15,562 nt of DNA from a bacterium (GCA_029573925.1 JAKQBV010000439.1:1-15562), one strand, 5' to 3'; counted from the stretch's first letter, positions 6,096-13,785 are shown. Translations and numbers: made by a program. Notes: generated from the sequence alone by a model not told the origin.

Positions 6096-7727
6096 ATGAA
6101 GATGTCGGGACTGACATTTAAGGTCTGCGCGGCGTTCGCCGCGTTGCTGGCGTGTATGGCGGTTCCGCCGCGCGCGTCCGCGCAGGACGAGCCTGAGTTG
6201 GACGTGTTCGTGGCAATGGCGACCACGGAGCAGTTGGAGGCTGGGTTCGTGATCGAAGCGGGGGGGATGCCGGTCTATGTGAAAGCGGAACGGACGCCGT
6301 CTTCGTGGGAATCTCTTGTCGTGCCTGTGCCCGGAGGGTCTCGAAAACTGAAAGTGGTTCAGGTTCCGCCGAGAGCGGCGACCAGAGACGAGAGGGAGGA
6401 GGCGCGAGCGATTATCCTTCCTATCCTCATCGAGGACAAGGCCCTCGCGCGAGGCGTCACTCTCCATCTGACAACTCCCGAAGGCGGCTCGGCTTCCATA
6501 CCCATCCCGCCGAGAAAGGTTTTTATTTCCATTCCTTTCATCATACCTGTAACCGAGGCGGTGCATCCCGATTTCGGCGACAGGGACAGGAACATCATCC
6601 TTCAGATAGTTCCGAAGATAACCAAGAAGGCTCAAGTGGACGTGGACAACACCGCCGCAGACGGGATAGTGGCGGACATAAAATACGAGGGAATAGCGTA
6701 CCTGAAGCTCAAAGACATCCTCAACCGAACCAACAGGCGGGACATGGACGGCACGTTCTTCGTCGGCAAGGAGCGGGACAACAGGTGGACTTTCATAACG
6801 GAGAATCTTTTAGAGAAATTTGATGAAAGGAATGTCGGAGTTCAGAGGAACCAGATTATCGGTTCGGGATTGAAGAGCCTGTGGCGCGTGGATCACCTCA
6901 ATAATGTGAACAAAACAAAATATGGAGCGAACATCAGACGGGAGAGCCGCTTAGGTTACGCGCAAGTGGGCAACGTGGACAGGAAGGTGAAGGACAGGAC
7001 TCACTTTGAGATGGGATACGGCGACGAGCGGCTGATGCTGATCGGCCGTCTGGAAGGACTTGAGGTGGTGAATCCCTCCTCGCGTCTGGGCGCGGCGATG
7101 AAGGTGGAGAAAGAGGGTTTCCAGATAAAGACGAGCGGAGGGGACGACCGCAGGTTCTACGAGGGCCGGTTCGGGACTCTTAAGGTTCAGGACTTCGACG
7201 ACGAGGGAGAGATAGACGAATATTTCAATTTCGATTTCACATACACGACGGCTCTGGGCGGGGAGGCGAAGAAGTGGCGGCCGCGCAGAAAATTGCTGAT
7301 GTCCGGAGACGCGTCAATGAGGTTCTGGGGGCGCGGCAGCGCATCATGGCTCGAAGGGGAGTTCAGGTTGGACGCCACCTACAAAAGGGACTGGGCGGCG
7401 ATTCTGCGGTTCAACAACGACTTCGCCCGCATAACGGGCCGCGCGGAGAATCCTCTCTGGGAATCTCTCTTTATTTCTTTCATGCGCAACAGGGACTATT
7501 TCAACCGCGACGATAGGCTGGCCAAGTTCGGACTAGACTCGATTTTCGTGGATCTGGATTACTCGCGGCAGGGAAAAGGCGCAAATTACGGCAGGCGCAT
7601 CAGATACGGTTTTTCAAGAAACGTGATCATATACAAATACGATTTTCCGATGGAGTTCTATTTCGAGACGGTGAAGAGCCGGGTGTACAGGCCGGGCGCC
7701 GGCATAAGCATAAGGAGGTATCTGTGA
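6096..7727 (+). CDS. Predicted outer-membrane beta-barrel protein of unknown family (543 aa)
   Basis: The start ATG 6096 is 6 bp after the previous stop; ATG 6102 is an alternative and the SD is weak for both, so translational coupling is likely. The signal peptide is about residues 1-29, cleaved after ASA. Residues 30 to about 190 look like a periplasmic domain with short strands and an unusual Pro-rich hydrophobic patch (IPIPPRKVFISIPFIIPV, 136-153). From about 270 on, the sequence alternates polar and aromatic or hydrophobic residues with DG, GD and GRG turns, the pattern of a transmembrane barrel, and ends ISIRRYL. Charge is high (many Arg, Lys, Asp, Glu), which suits a surface-loop-rich barrel. 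It is not an LptD, BamA or TolC that I can recognise. It overlaps the next gene by GTGA. Confidence 0.72.
   Translation: MKMSGLTFKVCAAFAALLACMAVPPRASAQDEPELDVFVAMATTEQLEAGFVIEAGGMPVYVKAERTPSSWESLVVPVPGGSRKLKVVQVPPRAATRDEREEARAIILPILIEDKALARGVTLHLTTPEGGSASIPIPPRKVFISIPFIIPVTEAVHPDFGDRDRNIILQIVPKITKKAQVDVDNTAADGIVADIKYEGIAYLKLKDILNRTNRRDMDGTFFVGKERDNRWTFITENLLEKFDERNVGVQRNQIIGSGLKSLWRVDHLNNVNKTKYGANIRRESRLGYAQVGNVDRKVKDRTHFEMGYGDERLMLIGRLEGLEVVNPSSRLGAAMKVEKEGFQIKTSGGDDRRFYEGRFGTLKVQDFDDEGEIDEYFNFDFTYTTALGGEAKKWRPRRKLLMSGDASMRFWGRGSASWLEGEFRLDATYKRDWAAILRFNNDFARITGRAENPLWESLFISFMRNRDYFNRDDRLAKFGLDSIFVDLDYSRQGKGANYGRRIRYGFSRNVIIYKYDFPMEFYFETVKSRVYRPGAGISIRRYL
7711..7726 (+). promoter_or_regulatory. 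Strong Shine-Dalgarno deciding a GTG start
   Basis: TAAGGAGGT (7711-7719) is a near-perfect anti-SD complement, 4 nt before GTG 7724, which overlaps the upstream stop as GTGA. It is the strongest RBS in this operon and fixes the start of the ILEI-domain gene. Confidence 0.85.
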
Positions 7728-8746
7728 GGCTGAAGGCGGCTCTTTTAACGCTTGTCTTGTCTGCGGCCTTCGCGGCTTGCGCCGCGCTTGCGGACGATGC
7801 CTCTTCCTTCGAAGTCGCGGACAGCGGGCTTGCGACGCTGACCCTGCGGACATCCGACGGGCTTGCGCTGGTGGACGGCTCCCCGGAGCTGGTGGAAGAA
7901 CTCCGGTCGCTGCTCGGACTGGAAGCCATTCCGCCAGTTGCTAATCGTCAACTATTTGCATGGCTCGCGGCGCATGGCGCGGAGGCTGAAAACATCAGGC
8001 TGTTCGCGCGCGGAGGCGCGGCGGACAAATCGCCCTCGGCGCTCAGGTGGCGCAAGACGACCGTGCGAAAAGCGATCCTCTCGGGCGACGCGCCATACAT
8101 ACTCGGCAGGCCTCTTCATGAAGCGTATATGGCGATAAGGGCCTCCGGCGCTAGGATGCTCCTCCTCGATTCGACCGCCGCGCTAGATTCAGTGTCCGAT
8201 TTTCCCCGCACCGTCTTTATATTTTCTTCGGCGTACGGCGCCGGGATGGACGGCATATATGTGGACGGAGCGGACAAGTCTCCGGGGTTGCCGGGATACA
8301 ACATAGTGGCGTTCGACGGAAAAAGCGGAAAGGTGACGGCGTCGGGCGGCTTCAACATGTTCATCGGACCGGAGGAAAGCGAGAGGATGGAAAGGTTCCT
8401 GCGGGCGTTGCCGGAGGGTTCCTACGTGGCGGCTTCCATAAGGTGGGGGTCTGGGCCTTTCATGTCGCCGGGTGTTGAGAGCGCCCTCAGCGAGTTTGGC
8501 TCCCGGCAGAGCCTCGACCCGGAGATGCTGATATCCCACGCGATGTTCGGCGGCAAGGCCGCAGGGGCTGTCGCGGCGGAGGCGGCGGCGGTGAACCTCG
8601 GTTCAAAAGTCGTGCTTTTCGGCTCAGGAGACAGGGTGTCCGAGGCGCGCATCGCTGCGGGCGAGGTTCCTTGCCCCGGCCGCGTATTGGCCTTCGCTGG
8701 AACCCGGCCCGACGACGCTATTTATATCCTCGAAGAAATCAGATAA
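7724..8746 (+). CDS. Exported protein with an ILEI/PANDER (FAM3/POMGNT1-stem type) domain
   Basis: This 340-aa protein has a GTG start and a signal peptide in residues 1-23; cleavage after ALA is likely, though Cys19 in FAAC is a poor lipobox. Residues about 40-116 resemble the N-terminal part of the 5526 product. Residues about 173-285 match the ILEI/PANDER pattern in order: DGIYVDG, then GYNIVAFDGKSGKV (191-204; family form G-I-N-V-V plus a G-x-V turn), a Phe-containing turn (F210, F213), EESERMERFLRALPEGSYV (217-235), AASIRWGSG (236-244), then VESALSEFGSR (251-261) and a final HAMFGGKAAG (272-281) where the family has a W/A-x-x-G-x-K-G strand. In animals this fold occurs in FAM3 cytokine-like proteins and in the stem of POMGNT1, where it binds glycan; it is not an enzyme there. 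A carbohydrate-binding periplasmic role next to LPS genes is my inference. It is the last gene of the five-gene block. Confidence 0.78.
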   Translation: MRLKAALLTLVLSAAFAACAALADDASSFEVADSGLATLTLRTSDGLALVDGSPELVEELRSLLGLEAIPPVANRQLFAWLAAHGAEAENIRLFARGGAADKSPSALRWRKTTVRKAILSGDAPYILGRPLHEAYMAIRASGARMLLLDSTAALDSVSDFPRTVFIFSSAYGAGMDGIYVDGADKSPGLPGYNIVAFDGKSGKVTASGGFNMFIGPEESERMERFLRALPEGSYVAASIRWGSGPFMSPGVESALSEFGSRQSLDPEMLISHAMFGGKAAGAVAAEAAAVNLGSKVVLFGSGDRVSEARIAAGEVPCPGRVLAFAGTRPDDAIYILEEIR

Positions 8747-8792
8747 ACACTCTCTCCTGTATTTGATTTTTCATCTTCTCAATAATAGAATA

Positions 8793-8798
8793 TATAAT
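8793..8798 (+). promoter_or_regulatory. Consensus -10 box before the ELM1-like gene
   Basis: TATAAT is perfect at 8793-8798 in the 73-bp AT-rich gap after the ILEI-domain gene. At 17-bp spacing the -35 is only TTCATC (8770-8775), three of six. Transcription would start near 8805, leaving only about 15 nt of leader with no clear SD. No terminator is seen in the gap, so read-through from upstream is also possible. Confidence 0.5.
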
Positions 8799-8819
8799 CG
8801 ATACTGAGTAATTTATGCT

Positions 8820-9923
8820 ATGGAAGAATTAAGCGGAAAAGGGAAGAAAAAAAGGCGCGTGCTGATAATCAGCGACGGCAAGCGCGGCCACGTCCATCAG
8901 ACGGAGGGCGTGGCGCGCAAGCTCAAAGGAATTATCGGCAAAAAGCTCGAAATCAAGATGAGCAAGCCTTACTATCTTTTTCTCGTGGCGATGTCTTTTA
9001 TGGCGAGGCGTTTCAAATTTTCGTCTCCTCTGATTCTTTTCTGGATACAGAAAGTCACGAATGTGTCGATTGAAAGCTTAGTGAAGTTCGCGCCCGACCT
9101 GATAATATCCGCCGGCTCGTTCACCCATCCGGTGACGTTCCTGCTTGGTAAGATATGGAACGCCAAGACGGTGGTGTGCATGAGGCCGTCGCTGTTGTCG
9201 GCATCGGACTTCAATCTAGTGGTGGCTCCAAGACACGATCAGGAGAAGTGCAAGGGCGAGAACGTGATCTACACGATGGGGGCCGCGAGCCACATATCCG
9301 AAGGGTTCATATTTGCCGAATCTGTCGCGCTGCACCAGAAGATAAAGGGAGACCTTCATCGCCCTGTCGGGCTGCTCATCGGAGGGGAAAGCGCGCACGC
9401 GCGCCTCGACGCGGAGATGGCCGGGGAACTTCTGAACGAGGTTCTTTTGGCCTGCGAGGAGTACGACCTGTCGCTGCTTACAACAACGTCGCGGCGCACG
9501 TCCCCGGCGGCCGAGGCCGTTGTCAGGGACGAACTCAAGGAGCATCCCCGCAACGCTTATCTGCTTCTGGCTTCAGAAAGCCCGGACAACCCGGTTCCCG
9601 GAATAATCGGCCTCTGCGAGGCGGTCATAGTTACCGAAGACAGCGTGTCGATGGTGTCCGAGATAATCACCGGCGGCAAGTACGCGGTGGTTGTTAAGAT
9701 AGGAAGAAAGAAGAAAAGAAACAAGTTCGACAAGATGCTGCAAGACCTGACGGACGAGCAGTACATAACATACACCTCGATAGACGGAATCAACCGCGCG
9801 ATAGGCGACGTGCTGAACCGAAAGAGGCAGGGATTTAGGCCGCTGGACGAATCGAAGCGGGTGGCGCAGGAGATTGAGCGCAGGTTTTTCGGGGGCGGGT
9901 CGAGCATGGGCGCGATGAGATGA
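8820..9923 (+). CDS. ELM1-like (DUF1022) GT-B-fold protein
   Basis: This 367-aa protein belongs to the family named after plant mitochondrial-fission protein ELM1, whose bacterial members sit among LPS and polysaccharide genes. Seen here: the N-terminal SDGKRGHVHQTEG (18-30), APDLIISAGSFTHPV (91-105), FNLVVAPRHD (131-140), a central GLLIGGESAH, then LLTTTSRRT and EDSVSMVSEI before the C-terminus, all in the family order. The overall layout is like GT-B glycosyltransferases, with two Rossmann-like halves. The biochemical activity of bacterial members is not established to my knowledge; a role in glycan or lipid-sugar handling is inferred from context. No signal peptide, so cytoplasmic or inner-membrane associated. 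ATG 8820 lacks a good SD. It opens the run of genes leading into the glycosyltransferases. Confidence 0.82.
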   Translation: MEELSGKGKKKRRVLIISDGKRGHVHQTEGVARKLKGIIGKKLEIKMSKPYYLFLVAMSFMARRFKFSSPLILFWIQKVTNVSIESLVKFAPDLIISAGSFTHPVTFLLGKIWNAKTVVCMRPSLLSASDFNLVVAPRHDQEKCKGENVIYTMGAASHISEGFIFAESVALHQKIKGDLHRPVGLLIGGESAHARLDAEMAGELLNEVLLACEEYDLSLLTTTSRRTSPAAEAVVRDELKEHPRNAYLLLASESPDNPVPGIIGLCEAVIVTEDSVSMVSEIITGGKYAVVVKIGRKKKRNKFDKMLQDLTDEQYITYTSIDGINRAIGDVLNRKRQGFRPLDESKRVAQEIERRFFGGGSSMGAMR

Positions 9924-9956
9924 CATCCGGGCGCGGCGCGGCTGAAGAGAGGCGAG

Positions 9957-10925
9957 ATGAGGTTTGACATATCGAAAGCGGCGGCGGCTTCAGTTGCGGC
10001 GCTGATAATTTTCTCAGGCGCGGCGCGCGCTGTTTCCGACAGAGCGATAGATTACTTAAGCAAAGCCGCGCCGAGGCCGGCGGGCATGGGCGGCGCTTTC
10101 ACCGCCGTCGGCGGCGACCCCATCGGGCTGGTATGGAACCCATCGGCGGCTCTGCGTTCGGACCGTTTCTCTTTCTCCCGCAACCACAGCCTCAGGCATT
10201 TTCCCGGCGACAAGCGCAACTTGGACCAGTTTGATTCCGACACTGTCGGCGTGGTGATCCCCGTTCAGGGCGAAGGAGCGGTCGGGGTGTCATTCACCAT
10301 CCCCGGCGAATGGGGGATAGACCATGCCGACACGAATGGATTATTGCCGGACAGAGAAAAATTGCGGGGGCGCGAGCGGCGAATTTCTTACAGCGAACTT
10401 GGCGGCTCGCGCGGCAACGCCGCGTTTTCAGCAGACTCCAACTGGTTCAGATACGACGACATTGACGACGCCTCAACCGCAAACAGGAGCTTTGAGACGG
10501 GCGGCATGTTCTCCTTCTACTATGAAGCTGACAATGGGATGAGGTACGGCGTGTCCCTGCGCGGGCTTGTCGAGAGGATAAAAGGCAAAGGCGAGGGCAG
10601 GAAGCGCAAGGCGACGGCGATGTTCGGCGTCGCCTATCAGCCCGACGAAAAGGCGTCCACGCTGTTGGCGGCCGACTTTGAGTTGTGCTGGAAAGACGAT
10701 TTGCGGACAAGATGGTTCGCGGGCGCCGAACGCGAGTTCGACGGAAGATATTTCATAAGGGCGGGGTCTATGAACGGTCTGCCGACTTACGGAGCGGGCG
10801 CGGAGGCGGGTTCGGTCAGGCTCGACTTTGCGACCGTTAAAAACCTGCTGCCGAAAGTAACCGGCAACGAGGACGTAAAAGAGTTTCAGGACGGGCATTT
10901 CATATCCTATACGGTAAGCATGTGA
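9957..10925 (+). CDS. PorV/PorQ (UPF0164)-type outer-membrane protein
   Basis: This 322-aa protein starts at ATG 9957, 4 nt after GAAGAGAGG. The signal peptide is residues 1-25, cleaved after ARA. The family signature follows directly: RPAGMGGAFTAVGGDPIGLVWNPSA (40-64, in pieces RPAGMGGAFTAV and GLVWNPSA), the Gly-rich hatch segment of FadL-like 14-strand barrels. Residues about 65-322 alternate as barrel strands (GAVGVSFTIPGEWGI, GMRYGVSLRGL, FIRAGSMNGL) and end YTVSM. In Bacteroidota, PorV shuttles type IX cargo, but many phyla carry relatives without T9SS, and nothing here points to T9SS. It is coupled by GTGA overlap to the methyltransferase gene. Confidence 0.75.
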   Translation: MRFDISKAAAASVAALIIFSGAARAVSDRAIDYLSKAAPRPAGMGGAFTAVGGDPIGLVWNPSAALRSDRFSFSRNHSLRHFPGDKRNLDQFDSDTVGVVIPVQGEGAVGVSFTIPGEWGIDHADTNGLLPDREKLRGRERRISYSELGGSRGNAAFSADSNWFRYDDIDDASTANRSFETGGMFSFYYEADNGMRYGVSLRGLVERIKGKGEGRKRKATAMFGVAYQPDEKASTLLAADFELCWKDDLRTRWFAGAEREFDGRYFIRAGSMNGLPTYGAGAEAGSVRLDFATVKNLLPKVTGNEDVKEFQDGHFISYTVSM

Positions 10926-11491
10926 ATCTGGAAAAGACGACGATATTTCTGCAGAAGTGGCGGGTGCGGCTGGGGCACGTCTTCGGGTTGCTGATAATCA
11001 TATTCGCCCGGCCCGAGATCAAATGGCTTATTGGCGGCGCGGCGGTGTCGCTGGCTGGCGAGGCCATAAGAGTGGTTTCGGCGGGAAGCATAATGAAAGA
11101 CCGGAAGCTGTCCATCTCCGGGCCGTACGCGCGCACGCGCAATCCCCTGTATTTCGGCAGTTTCCTGATGTACCTCGGATTGTGCTTGGCCGCGAACAAC
11201 ATCTGGGTGACCGCCGCGTATTTCCCATTCTTTTTCACGGTCTATTACGCGACGATATACAGAGAAGAAAAATTTCTCGCGGGTAAGTTCGGCGCGGAAT
11301 ACGAGGCGTTCAAGGCGGCGGTTCCGAGGTTTCTGCCGAGGCTGAAACCTGCTAAGGGCGCGGAGGCGAGCGGCGGGTTCAGTTTCTCGCTGGCTATGAA
11401 AAACAAAGAGTACGAGGCGCTGGTTGCCGTGATTGTGACGCTCGGCGCTCTGTGGGCTATGGGCCTGACCGGCTGGACTTTCAAGTTCTGA
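10922..11491 (+). CDS. ICMT/PEMT-type integral-membrane methyltransferase
   Basis: This 189-aa protein uses GTG 10922, overlapping the previous stop. It has the isoprenylcysteine carboxyl methyltransferase-like pattern: several membrane segments (about 15-30, 35-52, 76-92, 95-112), then GPYARTRNPLYFG (67-79) and REEKFLAGKFGAEYEAF (114-130) with VPRFLP (134-139). These are the SAM-binding Gly-Pro-Tyr...Arg-x-Pro and Glu...Gly-x-x-Tyr motifs of the family. An extra hydrophobic segment (about 164-183) ends the protein. Bacterial members methylate lipids or small molecules, mostly uncharacterised. Being placed between an outer-membrane barrel and glycosyltransferases suggests a lipid or polyprenyl-linked substrate in the envelope, but that is inference. 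Confidence 0.8.
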   Translation: MNLEKTTIFLQKWRVRLGHVFGLLIIIFARPEIKWLIGGAAVSLAGEAIRVVSAGSIMKDRKLSISGPYARTRNPLYFGSFLMYLGLCLAANNIWVTAAYFPFFFTVYYATIYREEKFLAGKFGAEYEAFKAAVPRFLPRLKPAKGAEASGGFSFSLAMKNKEYEALVAVIVTLGALWAMGLTGWTFKF

Positions 11492-11521
11492 GCCGTCCCG
11501 GTCTTCCCCGGAGATTGAACG

Positions 11522-12379
11522 ATGCGAGATAAAGCGCGCTCCCTGAAAATAGTGTATCTGCTGCCCGAGTTGAACGTCGGCGGAGTGGAGACGCACGTGC
11601 TGGCGATGTCCGAGGGCATGCGCAAGGCCGGTCACGAAGCGATTGTGGTGTCAAACGGCGGCGCGTTGCTGCCCCGGCTCGAAGCGTCCGGCGTCAGGCA
11701 TATAACGCTTCCGATTCACAGGAAATCCCCATCGGCGGTCAGGAAGATGGCAGGCGCGGTGAGGGCGATAGCGCTCGAAGAGGGCGTTGACATCGTCCAC
11801 GCGCATTCCCGCGTCCCGGCATGGGTGGCGCATTTTGCCTCGAAAGGCCTCCGCTCCGCTTTTATCATCACCGCGCACGGGCAGTACGCGCCACACCTCG
11901 GCAGCTCGGTGATGACAAAAGGCGATAGAATAATATGCGTCAGCGAAGTTATCCGCGAGCACATGCGGGAAAGGCTCGGCGCGGACCCCGCCAAAATGCG
12001 GGTGGTGTACAACGGGATAGACATCGAGGCGGCGGAGCGGAGCGTGGCGAACCGCCGCCCCGGCTCCGAGGTGCGCGCCGAACTGGGCGTCCCGGAATCG
12101 GCCCCCGTCATCGGCTCCGTCGGCAGGCTCACAGTCGCGAAAGGCTTCAGGTTTCTGCTTGAAGCTTTCAGGCGGCTGAGGGAGAGAATGCCGGAGGCGC
12201 GCGCGCTTATCGTCGGCGATGGTCATGAACAAAGAACTCTCCCAACTGGCTGCGGAACTCGGCGTGGCCGACAGGGTTGTTTTTACCGGCGTGAGAACGG
12301 ACATATACGATCTCTTGGGCGCGATGGACGCTTACGTGGTATCCTCGGTTTTCGAGGGGTTCCCTATGGGATGCCTTGA
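11522..12379 (+). CDS. GT4 glycosyltransferase module 1, N-terminal part (frame broken near 12224-12231)
   Basis: ATG 11522 follows GGAG (11510-11513) by 8 nt. The frame encodes the N-terminal domain and the start of the C-terminal domain of a GT-B retaining glycosyltransferase: LPELNVGGVETHV (14-26), HAHSRVPAW (93-101), ITAHGQY, VYNGID (162-167), GSVGRLTVAKGF (198-209, nucleotide-sugar diphosphate site) and VGDGHE (231-236). After GDGHE the reading frame loses family similarity and runs out of frame to 12379. The true continuation is in the next frame (KELSQLAAELG onward, from base 12231). Other GT4 members have three residues between GDG and the KEL-like helix, so a 2-base deletion after GAA fits best; a 1-base insertion also restores the frame. 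Likely transfers a sugar to the LPS core or a surface glycan on the cytoplasmic face. Confidence 0.85.
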   Translation: MRDKARSLKIVYLLPELNVGGVETHVLAMSEGMRKAGHEAIVVSNGGALLPRLEASGVRHITLPIHRKSPSAVRKMAGAVRAIALEEGVDIVHAHSRVPAWVAHFASKGLRSAFIITAHGQYAPHLGSSVMTKGDRIICVSEVIREHMRERLGADPAKMRVVYNGIDIEAAERSVANRRPGSEVRAELGVPESAPVIGSVGRLTVAKGFRFLLEAFRRLRERMPEARALIVGDGHEQRTLPTGCGTRRGRQGCFYRRENGHIRSLGRDGRLRGILGFRGVPYGMP

Positions 12380-13784
12380 AGCTATGGCGGCGCGGGTTCC
12401 GATAGCCGCAACCAACGTGGGTGGGATACCTGAGATGCTGGAAGACGGTCGCGCCGCGCTGTTGGTCGAGCCGAAAAATCCGGAAGCTCTGGCGGAAGCC
12501 GCGCGCAGGCTGCTTGAAGACAGACGGTTCGCGGCCAGCGTCGCCGCGGAGGCTCGCGAGGATCTCGAACGCAAATTTTCCCAGCGGAAGATGCTCGACG
12601 ACACGCTAGGAATATACTGCGAAGCGCTGCGGGAGAAGCGCGGCTATGTCGGCCCTGTGGCCGGAGCGCCGACTGCGGACAAACCGCGAGCGCTTCTCAC
12701 TCTGCCCGAACTGCGAGTCGGCGGCGTCGAGACTCACGTTATCGATCTTGCCGTCGGCCTCAAGGAAAAAGGATACATCCCGCTCGTCGTTTCATTCGGC
12801 GGAAAACTCGTGGAAAAACTGGAGGCCGCCGGAATCGAGCATGTCAAAATGCCAGTGCACGTGAAATCGCCCATCCCAATCTTCAAGATGGTCGGGCCGA
12901 TGCGTCAGATAATAGAGGACAGGCAAATCGAACTGGTTCACGCTCATTCCCGCGTTCCCGCGTGGATATGCAGCTTGGCGCTGCGCGGAAGCGGCAGCCG
13001 CCGAATCCCCTTCGTCACCACATGCCACAGCACCTACAGCGTTCATGCCGGAAGCCGCGTAATGGTCGGTTCGGACGGAATGCTGGCCGTCAGCGAGTAC
13101 GTGCGCAGGCACATGCTCGAACATTTCAGCCCTAACCCGGACGACATCCGGACGGTGCACAACGGCGTCTCTCCCGACATTTACGACGAAAGCCGGGAGG
13201 AGGAGATAAGGAACCGCTATCGCGCCGAACTAGGGATTTCTCCGTCTTCGAAAGTGGTCGGCATGGTAGCCTCGCTCACCCCCCGCAAAGGATACCACCA
13301 CCTAGTGAGCGCGTCCGCGGCGGTTCTCCGGGAGAACCCGGACACCGTCTTCCTCGGAGTCGGCGGCGGCCCGCAGCTCGACGAGCTTGAAAAACAGGCG
13401 CGCGAACTCGGCGTCTCCGAACGCTTCAGGTTCCTCGGCGTCCGCAACGACGTCCGCGACCTGTTGTGCCTGTTCGACATATTCACGCTGGCGTCGGCCA
13501 GCGAAGGATTGCCATATGTCATCCTAGAAGCCATGTGCATGAAGAGGGCGATAGTGACCACCGATGTGGGCGGGATACCCGAAGCGCTCGAACATGGAAA
13601 CAACGGACTGCTCGTGAAACCCGGCGACGTCGTCCAGCTTGCTGAAGGGATAAACACGCTGCTGGCTGACGAGGCTCTGGCGGGAAAGATCGCCGCCGCA
13701 GCCAGACAGACCGTCATTAACTCTTTCACCGTCAGCCGCATGGTGGACAAAACGGAGGAGATGTACCAAAAGCTCCTTGCCTGA
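12219..13784 (+). CDS. GT4 module 1 C-terminal part fused to a complete GT4 module 2
   Basis: The ATG at 12219 has no SD and lies inside the upstream gene; it is most likely an artefact of the frameshift, so the real product would be one protein of about 753-754 aa starting at 11522. Residues 4 to about 140 are the C-terminal domain of module 1, with its acceptor/donor motif EGFPMGCLE (46-54) and NVGGIPEML. After a linker (about 141-156) a complete second GT4 begins: LPELRVGGVETHV (162-174), HAHSRVPAW (241-249), VHNGVSPD, VASLTPRKGYHH, GGGPQLDELEKQARELGV, EGLPYVILE (429-437) and TDVGGIPEAL. The two N-terminal domains share whole motifs at a constant DNA offset of 1141 bases, so this is an internal duplication. 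Two active modules in one chain could add two successive sugars. Confidence 0.85.
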   Translation: MVMNKELSQLAAELGVADRVVFTGVRTDIYDLLGAMDAYVVSSVFEGFPMGCLEAMAARVPIAATNVGGIPEMLEDGRAALLVEPKNPEALAEAARRLLEDRRFAASVAAEAREDLERKFSQRKMLDDTLGIYCEALREKRGYVGPVAGAPTADKPRALLTLPELRVGGVETHVIDLAVGLKEKGYIPLVVSFGGKLVEKLEAAGIEHVKMPVHVKSPIPIFKMVGPMRQIIEDRQIELVHAHSRVPAWICSLALRGSGSRRIPFVTTCHSTYSVHAGSRVMVGSDGMLAVSEYVRRHMLEHFSPNPDDIRTVHNGVSPDIYDESREEEIRNRYRAELGISPSSKVVGMVASLTPRKGYHHLVSASAAVLRENPDTVFLGVGGGPQLDELEKQARELGVSERFRFLGVRNDVRDLLCLFDIFTLASASEGLPYVILEAMCMKRAIVTTDVGGIPEALEHGNNGLLVKPGDVVQLAEGINTLLADEALAGKIAAAARQTVINSFTVSRMVDKTEEMYQKLLA

Positions 13785-13785
13785 C

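Noticed and set aside
5727..6635. Antisense ORF of 302 aa
   Set aside because: It spans the junction of two coupled + strand genes with signal peptides; composition (Arg, His rich) is typical of a reverse-frame shadow.
9957..10925. Evidence for a type IX secretion system from the PorV-like gene
   Set aside because: PorV/UPF0164-type barrels are widespread without T9SS, and no other Por/Gld/Spr component is in the window.
12219..12221. ATG as the true start of a separate glycosyltransferase gene
   Set aside because: No SD, and a protein starting here would lack the N-terminal half of its first domain; it is explained by the frameshift.
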